A DNA stretch of 64,000 nucleotides from DASXHD01 sp036488725. GTDB lineage: Bacteria > Myxococcota_A > Polyangia > Polyangiales > Polyangiaceae. The DNA is taken from the NCBI GenBank assembly GCA_036488725.1, contig DASXHD010000130.1:1-64000 (forward strand). Direction: 5' to 3'. A model generated the notes under the pieces. The model had not been told where the DNA came from, searched no databases, and worked only from the letters and a program-made list of their open reading frames with translations. This document shows positions 53,390 to 63,465 of this stretch, in pieces. The stretch's first letter is position 1. The number at the start of each line of letters is the position of its first letter. A program made the translations under genes and the position numbers.

Positions 53390-56040
53390 GTCGGCGGCAC
53401 TTTATCATCGAGCGGGAGGGTGAATCGAAAGCTCGCGCCGCCGCCGTCGCGCGGGAGGACCCAGATGCGCCCGCCGTGCGCGTCGACGATGCCGCGGCAG
53501 ATCGTGAGCCCGAGCCCGACGCCGCCGCCTTCGCTTTCGCGCGCGCGGTAGAACTTGTCGAAGACGCGCTCGGCGTCTTCTTTGGGGATGCCCGGGCCGC
53601 GGTCGGCGACTTCGATTTCCATGTCGCCCGCGACGCGCGCCGCGACGCGAATCGGCGTGCCCGGCGGCGTGTACTTGGTCGCGTTCTCGAGCAAATTGAT
53701 GAGGACTTGCTCGACGAGCACCGCGTCGCACGGAACGAGCGGCAAATCCGCCGGAATGTCGGTCTCCACGTCGCGCCCATGGAGACGATCCTCCATGCGA
53801 TTGAGCGCGGCGCCCACCGCTTCTTCGATCGGCTGCGGCTCTTTGTTCACTTTGAGCGCGCCGGCTTCGAGACGCGTCATGTCGAGCAAGTTGCGCACGA
53901 GCCGGGTGAGGCGCAGCGATTCGTCGTGCGCCGTCTCGAGCAGCGCGCGTCGCGTGGGCTCGTCTTTCGTCGCGCCTTCTTCGAGGAGCGCGCTCGTCGA
54001 GCCGGTGATGACGGCGAGCGGCGTTCGGAGATCGTGCGAGACCGAGCTCAAGAGCGCGTTGCGCAGCTGTTCGGTCTCGACGCGCAATCGAGCGCGGCGC
54101 GCTTCTTCGGCGAGCTCGGCGCGCTCGAGCGCGGAGGCGACGAGGCGGGCGACGGTGTCGAGGAGCTGGCGCTCGTCGGGATCGGCGACGGGGGATTCGG
54201 GCGAGGGGACGATCGCGAGGACGCCGACCCGCTCGTGCGAGCCGAGGAGCGGCACGAACAGCGCGCGCGACGAAGCGAGCGTGTCGGTCGTCGCGCCGGC
54301 AGCGCGCGCGTGCGTCCAAGCCCACTCGGCGACGCGGAGGTCTTTGTCGTCGAGCTCGAAATCGGAGGACGCCGCGTCCAAGCCGCCCGCTTGCGTCGGC
54401 AAGAGCAGCGCGACCTTCGTCGAGAAAATCGCGCGGACGTGATTGAGCGCGATCGAGACGAGCGCACCGCGCGAGCCCGCCGCGCCGAGCTCGCGGCTGA
54501 TCCCGAGGAGCGCGGCGGTTCGCCGCTCGCGGCTGCGCGCGGCGTCGGCCTGCCGCCGGATGCGCTGCGTGAGGTTGCTGATGACGACCGCGACGATGAA
54601 CATCACCCCGAACGTCGCGAGGTGCCGCAAATCGGAGACCGCGAAGCTGTAGTACGGCGCGACGAAAAAGAAATCGAAGCCGATGACGGCGAGCACCGCG
54701 GCGAGGAGCGACGGGCCGTAACCGAAGCGCATCGCCACGAGAACGACGCCGAGCAGATACACCATCACGACGTCCGCCGGCTGCTCGCGCGCGAACGCGA
54801 CGCCGAGCAGCGTGCTCGCGACGACCGCGCCGACGGACGCGATCCAGCCGAGGCCCGCCGCGCGCGGTTTTCGCGTGCTGCGCCCCCGCGCTTTGGCGTC
54901 CGGCTCGAATCCCGAGATGACGTAGACGTCGATCTCCTCGCTCGTTCGAATGAGCGGGTCGAGGAACGGCGGGCGAACGACGTCGCGCCAGCGCGGGTGG
55001 GTCGGTTTTCCGACGACGATCTTGGTCACGTTGCGCTTGCGCGCATAGCGGACGATCTCACCCGGCGCGTCGTCGGCGCGAATGGTGACCGCTTCGCCGT
55101 CGAGCGATTCGACGAGCCGCATGTGCGCCGCGAGCCGTTCGCGATCCGACGCCGATAGACGAATCGCCGCGGGCGTCTCGACGTAGAGGCCGAGGAGCTC
55201 GGCGTGGAGGCTCGTTGCCATGCGACGCGCGGCGCGGATGAGTCGCGCCGCGTGCGGGCTCGGCGAGACGCACACGAGCACGCGCTCGCCCGTGTGCCAC
55301 GTCGGCTCGATGCCGTGCGCTTCTTTGTATCCGCGGAGCTTCGCCTCGACGCGCTCGGCCGTGCGCCGCAAAGCAATCTCGCGAAGCGCGATCAGATTCC
55401 CTTCCTTGAAGAACCGCTCGACCGCGAGCGCCGCGGCCTCGGGGACGTACACCTTGCCTTCGTGGAGCCGCTCGAGGAGCTGATCGACGGGCAAGTCGAC
55501 GACGCGCACCTCGTAGGCTTTGTCGAAGACCGCGTCGGGCACCGTCTCGCGCACGGTGACGCCGGTGATTTGCGCCACCGTGTCGTTGAGGCTCTCGAGG
55601 TGCTGGACGTTGAGCGTCGTGTAGACGTCGATTCCCGCCTCGACGAGCTCTTCGACGTCTTGCCAGCGCTTGGCGTGGCGTGAGCCGGGCGCGTTGGTGT
55701 GCGCGAGCTCGTCGACGAGCACCAGCCCCGGTTTGCGCGCCAGCACCGCGTCGAGGTCGAGCTCCTCGAGCTCGATTCCGCGATGTGCGATTTTTCGGCG
55801 GGGCAAGAGCTCGAGCCCGATCAGGAGCGCGTGCGTGTCGTAGCGACCGTGCGTCTCGACGATGCCGACGACCGCGTCGCGGTGCTCGTCCGAAATGACC
55901 AGGCGCGCAGCTTCGAGCATCGTGTACGTCTTGCCGACGCCGGGAGCGGCCCCGAAGAAAATGGTGAGCTTGCCGCGCGCGGCGAGCCGCTCTTGTTCGT
56001 TGACGCGCGCGAGCAGCTCGTCAGGATTCGGCCGCGCCAT
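53386..56040 (-). CDS. kdpD: KdpD, osmosensitive K+ channel histidine kinase
   Basis: The 884-residue sensor has the full KdpD plan: N-terminal KdpD domain with Walker A GAAPGVGKT (30-38) and Walker-B-like LVDELAHTNAPGSRHAKRW, a universal-stress-protein domain (VLVCVSPSPHAARLIR), four membrane helices, a GAF-like linker, the phospho-acceptor His669 in SVSHDLRTPL, and HATPase boxes (LINLLENATKYTP, DRGPGIP, GVGLGLTI). The ATG at 56040 (MARPNPDELL) is 15 bp after the porin gene. The protein senses K+ limitation and phosphorylates KdpE. Confidence 0.96.
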   Translation of the reverse strand: MARPNPDELLARVNEQERLAARGKLTIFFGAAPGVGKTYTMLEAARLVISDEHRDAVVGIVETHGRYDTHALLIGLELLPRRKIAHRGIELEELDLDAVLARKPGLVLVDELAHTNAPGSRHAKRWQDVEELVEAGIDVYTTLNVQHLESLNDTVAQITGVTVRETVPDAVFDKAYEVRVVDLPVDQLLERLHEGKVYVPEAAALAVERFFKEGNLIALREIALRRTAERVEAKLRGYKEAHGIEPTWHTGERVLVCVSPSPHAARLIRAARRMATSLHAELLGLYVETPAAIRLSASDRERLAAHMRLVESLDGEAVTIRADDAPGEIVRYARKRNVTKIVVGKPTHPRWRDVVRPPFLDPLIRTSEEIDVYVISGFEPDAKARGRSTRKPRAAGLGWIASVGAVVASTLLGVAFAREQPADVVMVYLLGVVLVAMRFGYGPSLLAAVLAVIGFDFFFVAPYYSFAVSDLRHLATFGVMFIVAVVISNLTQRIRRQADAARSRERRTAALLGISRELGAAGSRGALVSIALNHVRAIFSTKVALLLPTQAGGLDAASSDFELDDKDLRVAEWAWTHARAAGATTDTLASSRALFVPLLGSHERVGVLAIVPSPESPVADPDERQLLDTVARLVASALERAELAEEARRARLRVETEQLRNALLSSVSHDLRTPLAVITGSTSALLEEGATKDEPTRRALLETAHDESLRLTRLVRNLLDMTRLEAGALKVNKEPQPIEEAVGAALNRMEDRLHGRDVETDIPADLPLVPCDAVLVEQVLINLLENATKYTPPGTPIRVAARVAGDMEIEVADRGPGIPKEDAERVFDKFYRARESEGGGVGLGLTICRGIVDAHGGRIWVLPRDGGGASFRFTLPLDDKVPPT

Positions 56041-56055
56041 GGAAGATCCGTGCAA

Positions 56056-57306
56056 TCAGAACCACGCCGTCGCGCCGAGCGTGAGCGTGTCTTGCGTCAT
56101 CGCATTGGGCAGGAAATTGCCGCTCGCATCGGTCGCGACGCGGCCCTGAAAGTAAATCGGAAGCTCCGATTGATCGTGACGGAATTCGAGACGAACCGAA
56201 ATGTTGTCGGTTGGGCGCACGTCGACCGTCGCCGTCTGCGAGCTGACCCAATGAGAGCCCTCCCAGAAGAGCGGCGTCGAGGCGCCGGTCGCGTCCGACG
56301 CGATCCACTCGTAAAACGCGTCGGCTCGCGCCGCGAGATAAAGCCACTTCGCCGGCTGAACGCGCAGATACACCGCGCCGGCCGCCCAGCCCGAGTTACC
56401 GAAGTCGTTCGGCTCGAAGCCCGCGTCGGCGTGGAACATCGTCGAAAACCATTTCGTCGGCGAATAAACCAAATAGGCGTCGAAGAGATTGCGCCACGGC
56501 GAGCCTTCGGGCGCGCCCTCCGGTCGCTCGACGCCTCCGAAATAGAGCGCTTGCACCGTCAGCCGATCCGGAACCGTGTACGTGAGGTTGCCTTCGATCG
56601 ACGCATGCAAGTTGCCATCGACGGCGTCATTCCAGCCATTGCATACCATGGCCTGTGCGGTGAGCCGGTCCGTCAACGGGTACGACGCGCGCGCGCCTGC
56701 GTGGTAGTAGGGCAGCGCGAAGAACAGGTTCGAGCGCGACCAGTTCCATTGATCTTTGATCGCCATGCTCTCCGGGCCGATGGGAGACAAGAACAGGCCG
56801 GCCTCGAGCAGGAGGCCGCGACCGACTGGGGCCTTCCATCCGAGCGTCGCCTGCTGGATGAGCTTCCACACGTCGGGACCCGACGCGCCCGCTCCGCTCG
56901 TCGCTTTCCACACGGGCTCTCCGGCGTAATAGGTTTGGCCTGTCTCTCCGAACTGAACGGCGAGATGCGCGGAGACTCGGTCATACGAGGCCAGCGCGTC
57001 GAGGACGACGTTCTGAACGAGAAACGTCGCGTGTCGATCGTCGAACGCGCGATAGTTGGTAATCAGGTTGTCGGGCTCATTGAAGTTCCACTGATACGAT
57101 GTCTCGACATAACCGCTGAGCGCGACGCTCGCCTTGGTCGCCGTCCTCACGACGCCCTCCGTGCTCGATTGTGCCGCTTGGAGCTTTTTGACTTCGGCTT
57201 CGAGGTCTTTCACGCGCCGCTCGAGCGGAGCCGCGTCGTCGGCCGCCGCACTCGCGGCCAGCGTGAGCGCAGCGGCGAAAGAACCGAGACACATGCGTGC
57301 ATTCAT
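56056..57306 (-). CDS. Outer-membrane beta-barrel porin in the kdp block
   Basis: Starting at the Met at 57306, the 416-residue protein has a signal peptide (FAAALTLAASAAA), a short coiled-coil (LERRVKDLEAEVKKLQAA) such as those that anchor or trimerise porins, and then alternating beta-strands with many aromatic residues (LSGYVETSYQWNF, RLEFRHDQS), ending in TLGATAWF with the terminal Phe of outer-membrane barrels. It is the first gene of the porin-kdpD-kdpE-tyrA unit and may admit K+ across the outer membrane; that role is inferred from context. Confidence 0.85.
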   Translation of the reverse strand: MNARMCLGSFAAALTLAASAAADDAAPLERRVKDLEAEVKKLQAAQSSTEGVVRTATKASVALSGYVETSYQWNFNEPDNLITNYRAFDDRHATFLVQNVVLDALASYDRVSAHLAVQFGETGQTYYAGEPVWKATSGAGASGPDVWKLIQQATLGWKAPVGRGLLLEAGLFLSPIGPESMAIKDQWNWSRSNLFFALPYYHAGARASYPLTDRLTAQAMVCNGWNDAVDGNLHASIEGNLTYTVPDRLTVQALYFGGVERPEGAPEGSPWRNLFDAYLVYSPTKWFSTMFHADAGFEPNDFGNSGWAAGAVYLRVQPAKWLYLAARADAFYEWIASDATGASTPLFWEGSHWVSSQTATVDVRPTDNISVRLEFRHDQSELPIYFQGRVATDASGNFLPNAMTQDTLTLGATAWF

Positions 57307-57336
57307 GGTGGCTCGCGCCTCATGATGCCTCGGGCA

Positions 57337-57407
57337 GCATAAGAGAAGCATCAAATCGCCCGCCGGGACCCATCCAGCAGTCGCATGACTTAACGCTTCT
57401 CTAATGC
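57337..57407. promoter_or_regulatory. Divergent kdp regulatory region with symmetric 13-bp arms
   Basis: GCTTCTCTAATGC on the plus strand (57395-57407) and GCTTCTCTTATGC on the minus strand (57337-57349) face away from each other and differ at one base. Each contains a -10-like hexamer (TCTAAT and TCTTAT) and points toward its own transcription unit: kdpFABC to the right, porin-kdpDE-tyrA to the left. No consensus -35 is seen, which suits KdpE-dependent activation. A 7-bp GC hairpin (57425-57446) follows in the kdpF-side leader. Confidence 0.55.
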
Positions 57408-57462
57408 GGGACGGCCCAATCCTAGCGGCGGCTTGATTCCCGCCGCCCTAACGTGGCTCCCC

Positions 57463-57549
57463 ATGTGGGATTTGGTTTATGTCGCGCTCACGTTCGGTCT
57501 GTTCGCGCTCGGCTGGGGGCTCGTGAAGCTCTGTCAGCGCGTCGCGTGA
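57463..57549 (+). CDS. 28-residue single-span membrane peptide upstream of kdpF
   Basis: An ATG at 57463 opens 28 codons: a short start, one hydrophobic helix (DLVYVALTFGLFALGWGL) and a basic end (VKLCQRVA). It stops at 57549, 8 bp before kdpF. Small one-helix proteins of this kind (hydrophobic helix, then a Cys/Arg end) often precede kdpF in bacterial kdp operons, so I regard it as real. It may stabilise the KdpFABC complex or the sensor; no function is established. Confidence 0.65.
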   Translation: MWDLVYVALTFGLFALGWGLVKLCQRVA

Positions 57550-57557
57550 GGTTCGCC

Positions 57558-57650
57558 ATGACCACGCTCTACGTGATCGGCGGCATCGTTTCCCTCGCGC
57601 TCCTCGTTTACCTCGTCATCGCGTTGCTCGAGCCGGAGGCCTTCCAATGA
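57558..57650 (+). CDS. kdpF: K+-transporting ATPase subunit F
   Basis: This is a 30-residue single-helix protein (ATG 57558; VIGGIVSLALLVYLVIALLE followed by PEAFQ). The YLVIALLEPE(A/R)F ending is the KdpF signature. KdpF stabilises the KdpABC complex in the inner membrane. The stop overlaps the kdpA start (ATGA). Confidence 0.95.
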   Translation: MTTLYVIGGIVSLALLVYLVIALLEPEAFQ

Positions 57651-59323
57651 CGGCCGTCAGTTGGGCGCTCATCGCCGTCTACTGCGGCGTGCTCGTCGTT
57701 CTGACGAAGCCGCTCGGCCGGTACATGGCGCGCGTCTACGACGGTGACGTCCGCTGGTTTCGGCGCGTCGAGCGTGCCCTTTACCGCGCGATGGGCACAG
57801 ACGAAAAGGAAGACATGCCGTGGACGAAGTACGCGGCAGCCATGCTCGTCTTCAACATGGTCGGTCTTCTCGTCGTCTATGCGGTGCAACGACTGCAAGG
57901 CCATCTGCCGCTCAACCCGCAAGGCATGACGGCGCCAGACCCGCACCTCGCGTGGAACACCGCGACGAGCTTCGCGACCAACACCAACTGGCAGTCGTAC
58001 GGCGGCGAATCGACGCTCAGTTACTTCTCGCAGATGCTCGCGCTCGCGGTGCAGAACTTCGTCTCCGCGGCGTCGGGCATGGCCGTGCTCGTCGCGCTCG
58101 TACGCGGACTGCGAAGCAAGCGGGCTCCGGGGATCGGCAATTTCTGGGTCGATCTCACGCGCGGGACGCTCTACGTGCTCTTGCCGCTCTCGTTCGCTTT
58201 CGCGATTTTTCTCGTGTCGCAAGGCGTCGTGCAGACGTTCTCGCATTACGTGACGACCGACAGCGGGCAGGTGATCGCCCTGGGACCTGCCGCTTCGCAG
58301 ATCGCAATCAAAGATCTCGGTACGAACGGCGGCGGGTTCTTCAACGCGAACTCGGCGCACCCGTTCGAGAACCCGACGCCGCTCTCGAACTTCGTCATCA
58401 TGGTTTCGATCCTCGCCATCCCCGCGGCGCTGACTTTCACGTACGGCAAGATGCTGAGGGACACGCGGCAAGGCTGGGCGCTCCTCGCCGCGATGTTCGC
58501 GATCTTTCTCCCGCTGCTTTTGTTGTGCGTCTCGCAGGAGATGCACCCGAGCCCGATGCTCGCGCGCTTCGGGCTCGACCAGCACATGGGCAACATGGAG
58601 GGAAAAGAGGTGCGCTTCGGCGCGCCGGCGTCCGCGCTCTATGCGACGGCGACGACCTGCGCGTCGAACGGCTCGGTCGACGCGATGCACGACTCGTTCA
58701 CGCCGCTGGGCGGCCTCGTGCCGATGTGGCTGATGCAGCTCGGCGAGATCGTCTTCGGCGGCGTCGGCTCCGGTCTCTACGGCATGCTCATGTTCGCCAT
58801 CGTCGCCGTCTTCGTGGCGGGGCTCATGGTCGGCCGAACGCCCGAGTATCTCGGCAAGAAGATCGAAGCCTACGAGATGAAGATGGCGTTGCTCGGCATC
58901 CTCGTGCCGGCGGCGTCGGTGCTCGTCTTCACGGCGATCGCGGTGGTCGTCCCGGCGGGCACGAAGGGGATCGCCAACCCGGGCGCGCACGGCTTCAGCG
59001 AGGTGCTCTACGCGTACTCGTCGGCGTCGAACAACAACGGAAGCGCGTTCGCCGGCTTGAACGTGGCGACGCCTTTCTACGACACGACGCTCGGGATCGC
59101 GATGTTCCTCGGTCGCTTCACCGTGAAGATCTTCGCGCTCGCGCTCGCCGGCTCGCTCGCGAAGAAAAAAATTGTCCCCGCGAGCTCCGGCACGCTCCCG
59201 ACGCACACACCGCTCTTCGTCGTGATGCTCGTCGGCGTCGTCATCGTCGTCGGCGCGCTCACCTTCATCCCTGCGCTCGCGCTCGGGCCCGTCGTCGAAC
59301 GACTCAATTGGAGATCGTCGTGA
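57647..59323 (+). CDS. kdpA: K+-transporting ATPase subunit A
   Basis: The 558-residue potassium-binding subunit belongs to the superfamily of K+ transporters and has selectivity-filter-type loops: NTATSFATNTNWQSYGGE, LGTNGGGFFNANSAHPFENP and SSASNNNGSAFAGL, each with the conserved Gly-rich turn. Length and order are normal. It overlaps kdpF (4 bp) and kdpB (GTGA). Confidence 0.97.
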   Translation: MTAVSWALIAVYCGVLVVLTKPLGRYMARVYDGDVRWFRRVERALYRAMGTDEKEDMPWTKYAAAMLVFNMVGLLVVYAVQRLQGHLPLNPQGMTAPDPHLAWNTATSFATNTNWQSYGGESTLSYFSQMLALAVQNFVSAASGMAVLVALVRGLRSKRAPGIGNFWVDLTRGTLYVLLPLSFAFAIFLVSQGVVQTFSHYVTTDSGQVIALGPAASQIAIKDLGTNGGGFFNANSAHPFENPTPLSNFVIMVSILAIPAALTFTYGKMLRDTRQGWALLAAMFAIFLPLLLLCVSQEMHPSPMLARFGLDQHMGNMEGKEVRFGAPASALYATATTCASNGSVDAMHDSFTPLGGLVPMWLMQLGEIVFGGVGSGLYGMLMFAIVAVFVAGLMVGRTPEYLGKKIEAYEMKMALLGILVPAASVLVFTAIAVVVPAGTKGIANPGAHGFSEVLYAYSSASNNNGSAFAGLNVATPFYDTTLGIAMFLGRFTVKIFALALAGSLAKKKIVPASSGTLPTHTPLFVVMLVGVVIVVGALTFIPALALGPVVERLNWRSS

Positions 59324-61389
59324 CTGCCTTCGCCGGCCGTCCGCTGTTCGAAGGCGCGATCGTGCGTCGCGCGATCGGCGCGTCGTTCGACAAGCTCGAT
59401 CCGCGCCACCAGATCCGCAACCCGGTGATGTTCGTCGTCGAGATCGGGAGCCTTTTCACGACGGCCCTCTTCGTCCAAGCGCTCGCGGGTCACGGCGAGG
59501 CGCCGACTGGTTTCATTGCGGCCGTTTCGGCGTGGCTGTGGTTCACCGTGCTCTTCGCGAATTTCGCCGAGGCGATGGCCGAAGGGCGAGGGAAGGCGCA
59601 AGCCGACTCGCTGCGCAAGGCACGCAAGGACATTCGAGCCAAGCAACTCGAGGCGCCGCAGCGCGACGCCGCGCAGCGCCTCGTATCGGCATCCTCGCTG
59701 CGAAAAGACGATTTCGTGATCGTCGAGGCGGGCGACTTCGTCCCGTGTGACGGCGAAATCGCGGAGGGCGTCGCGTCGGTCGACGAGAGCGCGATCACCG
59801 GCGAGAGCGCGCCGGTCGTCCGCGAGAGCGGCGGCGATCGCAGCGCCGTGACCGGCGGCACGCGCGTGCTGTCCGACTGGCTCATCGTCCGCATCACGGC
59901 GAACCCCGGCGAGACGTTCCTCGATCGCATGATCGCGATGGTCGAGGGCGCCAAGCGACAGAAAACGCCGAACGAGATCGCGCTCGACATCTTGCTCGCT
60001 GCGCTGACGATCGTGTTCCTCCTCGCGACCGTGACGCTGCTTCCTTATTCGATCTACAGCGTCAAAGCCGCGGGCCACGGCACGGCCATCAGCATCACCG
60101 TGCTCGTCGCGCTGCTCGTCTGCCTGATTCCGACGACGATCGGTGGCCTTCTGTCGGCCATCGGCATCGCGGGCATGGACCGCATGATTCAAGCGAACGT
60201 CATCGCGACGAGCGGGCGCGCGGTCGAAGCGGCGGGCGATGTCGACGTCCTCCTGCTCGACAAGACCGGCACCATCACGCTCGGCAACCGCCAAGCGACC
60301 GCGTTCCTGCCCGCGACCGGCGTCGATCCCGAAGCGCTCGCCGACGCCGCGCAGCTCTCGTCCCTCGCCGACGAGACGCCGGAGGGCCGCAGCATCGTCG
60401 TCCTCGCGAACGAAAAATATTCGATTCGCGAGCGCGACGTCGCGGCTCTCGAGGCGGCGTTCATTCCGTTCTCCGCGCAGACGCGGATGAGCGGCGTGGA
60501 TCTCGGCGACCGAGAAATTCGCAAAGGCGCGGCCGACGCGGTCGAGGCCTACGTGCGCTCCAACGGCGGGGACCTGCCGGACGACGTGAAAGCGACCGTG
60601 TCGACGATCGCCAAACGCGGCGCGACGCCGCTGGTGGTCGCCGAGGGAAAGAAAGTCCTCGGCGTCATCCAGCTGAAGGACATCGTCAAAGGCGGCATCA
60701 AGGAGCGCTTCGCCGAGCTCCGCAAGATGGGCATCAAGACCGTGATGGTCACCGGCGACAATCCGGAGACCGCCGCGGCCATCTCCGCCGAGGCGGGCGT
60801 CGACGATTATCTCGCGCAAGCCACGCCGGAGACGAAGCTCGCGCTCATTCGCGATCACCAAAAAGGCGGAAGGCTCGTCGCCATGACCGGCGACGGCACC
60901 AACGACGCGCCCGCGCTCGCGCAAGCCGACGTCGCCGTCGCGATGAACACCGGCACGCAAGCCGCGAAAGAGGCCGCCAACATGGTCGACCTCGACTCGA
61001 ACCCGACCAAGCTCATCGAGGTCGTCGAGATCGGCAAGCAGCTCTTGATGACGCGCGGCGCGCTCACGACGTTTTCGATCGCCAACGACGTGTCCAAGTA
61101 CTTCGCGATCATTCCGGCGGCGTTCGCGACGACGTATCCGGCGCTCGGCGCGCTCAACGTCATGCACCTCGCGACGCCAGAGAGCGCGATCATGAGCGCG
61201 GTCATCTTCAATGCGCTGGTCATCGTCGCGCTCATCCCGCTCGCGCTTCGCGGCATCCGCTACCGCGCCGTCGGCGCGTCGCGCCTCTTGCGCGATCACC
61301 TCCTGATTTACGGCCTCGGCGGCCTGGTCGTGCCGTTCGCCGGCATCAAGCTCGTCGACATGATTTTGGTCGTTCTCCACCTCACGTGA
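59320..61389 (+). CDS. kdpB: K+-transporting P-type ATPase subunit B
   Basis: This is the energising P-type ATPase subunit, 689 residues. Seen: the actuator-domain SAITGESAPVV, membrane motif LIPTTIGGLL, phosphorylated Asp314 in LLLDKTGTITLGN, nucleotide-domain KGAADAVEAYV, and hinge/phosphatase motifs MVTGDNPETA and MTGDGTNDAPALAQADV. I chose the GTG at 59320 (GTGA overlap with kdpA). Confidence 0.97.
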   Translation: MTAFAGRPLFEGAIVRRAIGASFDKLDPRHQIRNPVMFVVEIGSLFTTALFVQALAGHGEAPTGFIAAVSAWLWFTVLFANFAEAMAEGRGKAQADSLRKARKDIRAKQLEAPQRDAAQRLVSASSLRKDDFVIVEAGDFVPCDGEIAEGVASVDESAITGESAPVVRESGGDRSAVTGGTRVLSDWLIVRITANPGETFLDRMIAMVEGAKRQKTPNEIALDILLAALTIVFLLATVTLLPYSIYSVKAAGHGTAISITVLVALLVCLIPTTIGGLLSAIGIAGMDRMIQANVIATSGRAVEAAGDVDVLLLDKTGTITLGNRQATAFLPATGVDPEALADAAQLSSLADETPEGRSIVVLANEKYSIRERDVAALEAAFIPFSAQTRMSGVDLGDREIRKGAADAVEAYVRSNGGDLPDDVKATVSTIAKRGATPLVVAEGKKVLGVIQLKDIVKGGIKERFAELRKMGIKTVMVTGDNPETAAAISAEAGVDDYLAQATPETKLALIRDHQKGGRLVAMTGDGTNDAPALAQADVAVAMNTGTQAAKEAANMVDLDSNPTKLIEVVEIGKQLLMTRGALTTFSIANDVSKYFAIIPAAFATTYPALGALNVMHLATPESAIMSAVIFNALVIVALIPLALRGIRYRAVGASRLLRDHLLIYGLGGLVVPFAGIKLVDMILVVLHLT

Positions 61390-61975
61390 TCGCCATGCTC
61401 GAGCAACTCCGCGCCGCGCTCGTCGCCATCGTCTTTTTCACCGCGCTCACGGGCGTCGTCTACCCGCTCGCCGTCACCGGCGTCGCCCAGGTCGCTTTTC
61501 ATCGGCAAGCGAACGGCAGTCTGATCGAGAAGAACGGCAAGGTCGTCGGCTCCGAGCTCATCGGGCGTCAATGGAACGACCCGAAATATTTTTGGGGTCG
61601 CGTCTCGGCGACGCTCGACGCGAACGGCAAAGCGCTCGCGTACAACGCGCAAAACTCGGGGGGCTCGAATCTCGGACCGACCAATTCGGCGCTCGCCGAC
61701 GAGGTGAAGGCCCGGCTCGACGTGCTCGAAGCGGCGGACCCCGAGAACGGCGCGCCCGTTCCCGTCGACCTCGTCACGTCTTCGGGAAGCGGTCTCGACC
61801 CGGACATCTCGGTCGAAGCGGCCGAGTATCAAATCCACCGCATCGCCCGAGCGCGCGCCATGAACGAGCGCGAAGTGAGAGCCGTCGTGCGCCGCCACGT
61901 CGTTGAACGAACGCTAGGGTTCCTCGGCGAGCCCCGTGTCAACGTGCAGGAGCTGAATCTCGCGCTCGACGAGCT

Positions 61976-61979
<4 letters not shown>
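61386..61979 (+). CDS. kdpC: K+-transporting ATPase subunit C
   Basis: The 197-residue periplasmic-side subunit has one N-terminal membrane helix (LVAIVFFTALTGVVYPLAVT) and the family motifs GSELIGRQWNDPKYFWGR, SGGSNLGPTN, TSSGSGLDPDIS and the C-terminal LGEPRVNVQELNLALD type end. The GTG start overlaps kdpB; an ATG three codons later is possible. The stop overlaps that of the convergent kinase gene. Confidence 0.95.
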
Positions 61980-63202
<1,223 letters not shown>

Positions 63203-63231
63203 GATGCCAAGACTACCGGGCCGCCGAAACG

Positions 63232-63465
63232 TTACACGTCTCGTTTTCGATTTCGGAAGGCCGCGATCGCCCGCTCGCGCGAGTCGTCCGACGGGGCATC
63301 TTTCGGCAGAGCCCGGAGCGTCGACACGGTGGTCTCGACCTGCGCCGCGTGGGCGCGACAAAACGGGCATATTCCGAGGTGGAAGCGGTAGCTCAGGCGA
63401 CGCCAGCCTTTGAGCGCGCCTTCCTCGGCATCGGTGGTCGCTGCGACCACGTCACGGCACATCAT
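63232..63465 (-). CDS. Zinc-finger (zf-HC2) anti-sigma factor
   Basis: This 77-residue protein has the anti-sigma zinc motif: an early Cys (MMCRDVV) and HLGICPFCR (His-x3-Cys-x2-Cys). It has no membrane helix, so it is a soluble ZAS-type anti-sigma factor. Its ATG overlaps the stop of the ECF sigma gene (ATGA), the standard arrangement for a cognate pair. Confidence 0.88.
   Translation of the reverse strand: MMCRDVVAATTDAEEGALKGWRRLSYRFHLGICPFCRAHAAQVETTVSTLRALPKDAPSDDSRERAIAAFRNRKRDV

Noticed and set aside
57608..61380. Long minus-strand frames opposite kdpA and kdpB
   Set aside because: His/Arg/Asp-rich composition with no recognisable fold; kdpA and kdpB are unmistakable on the plus strand.
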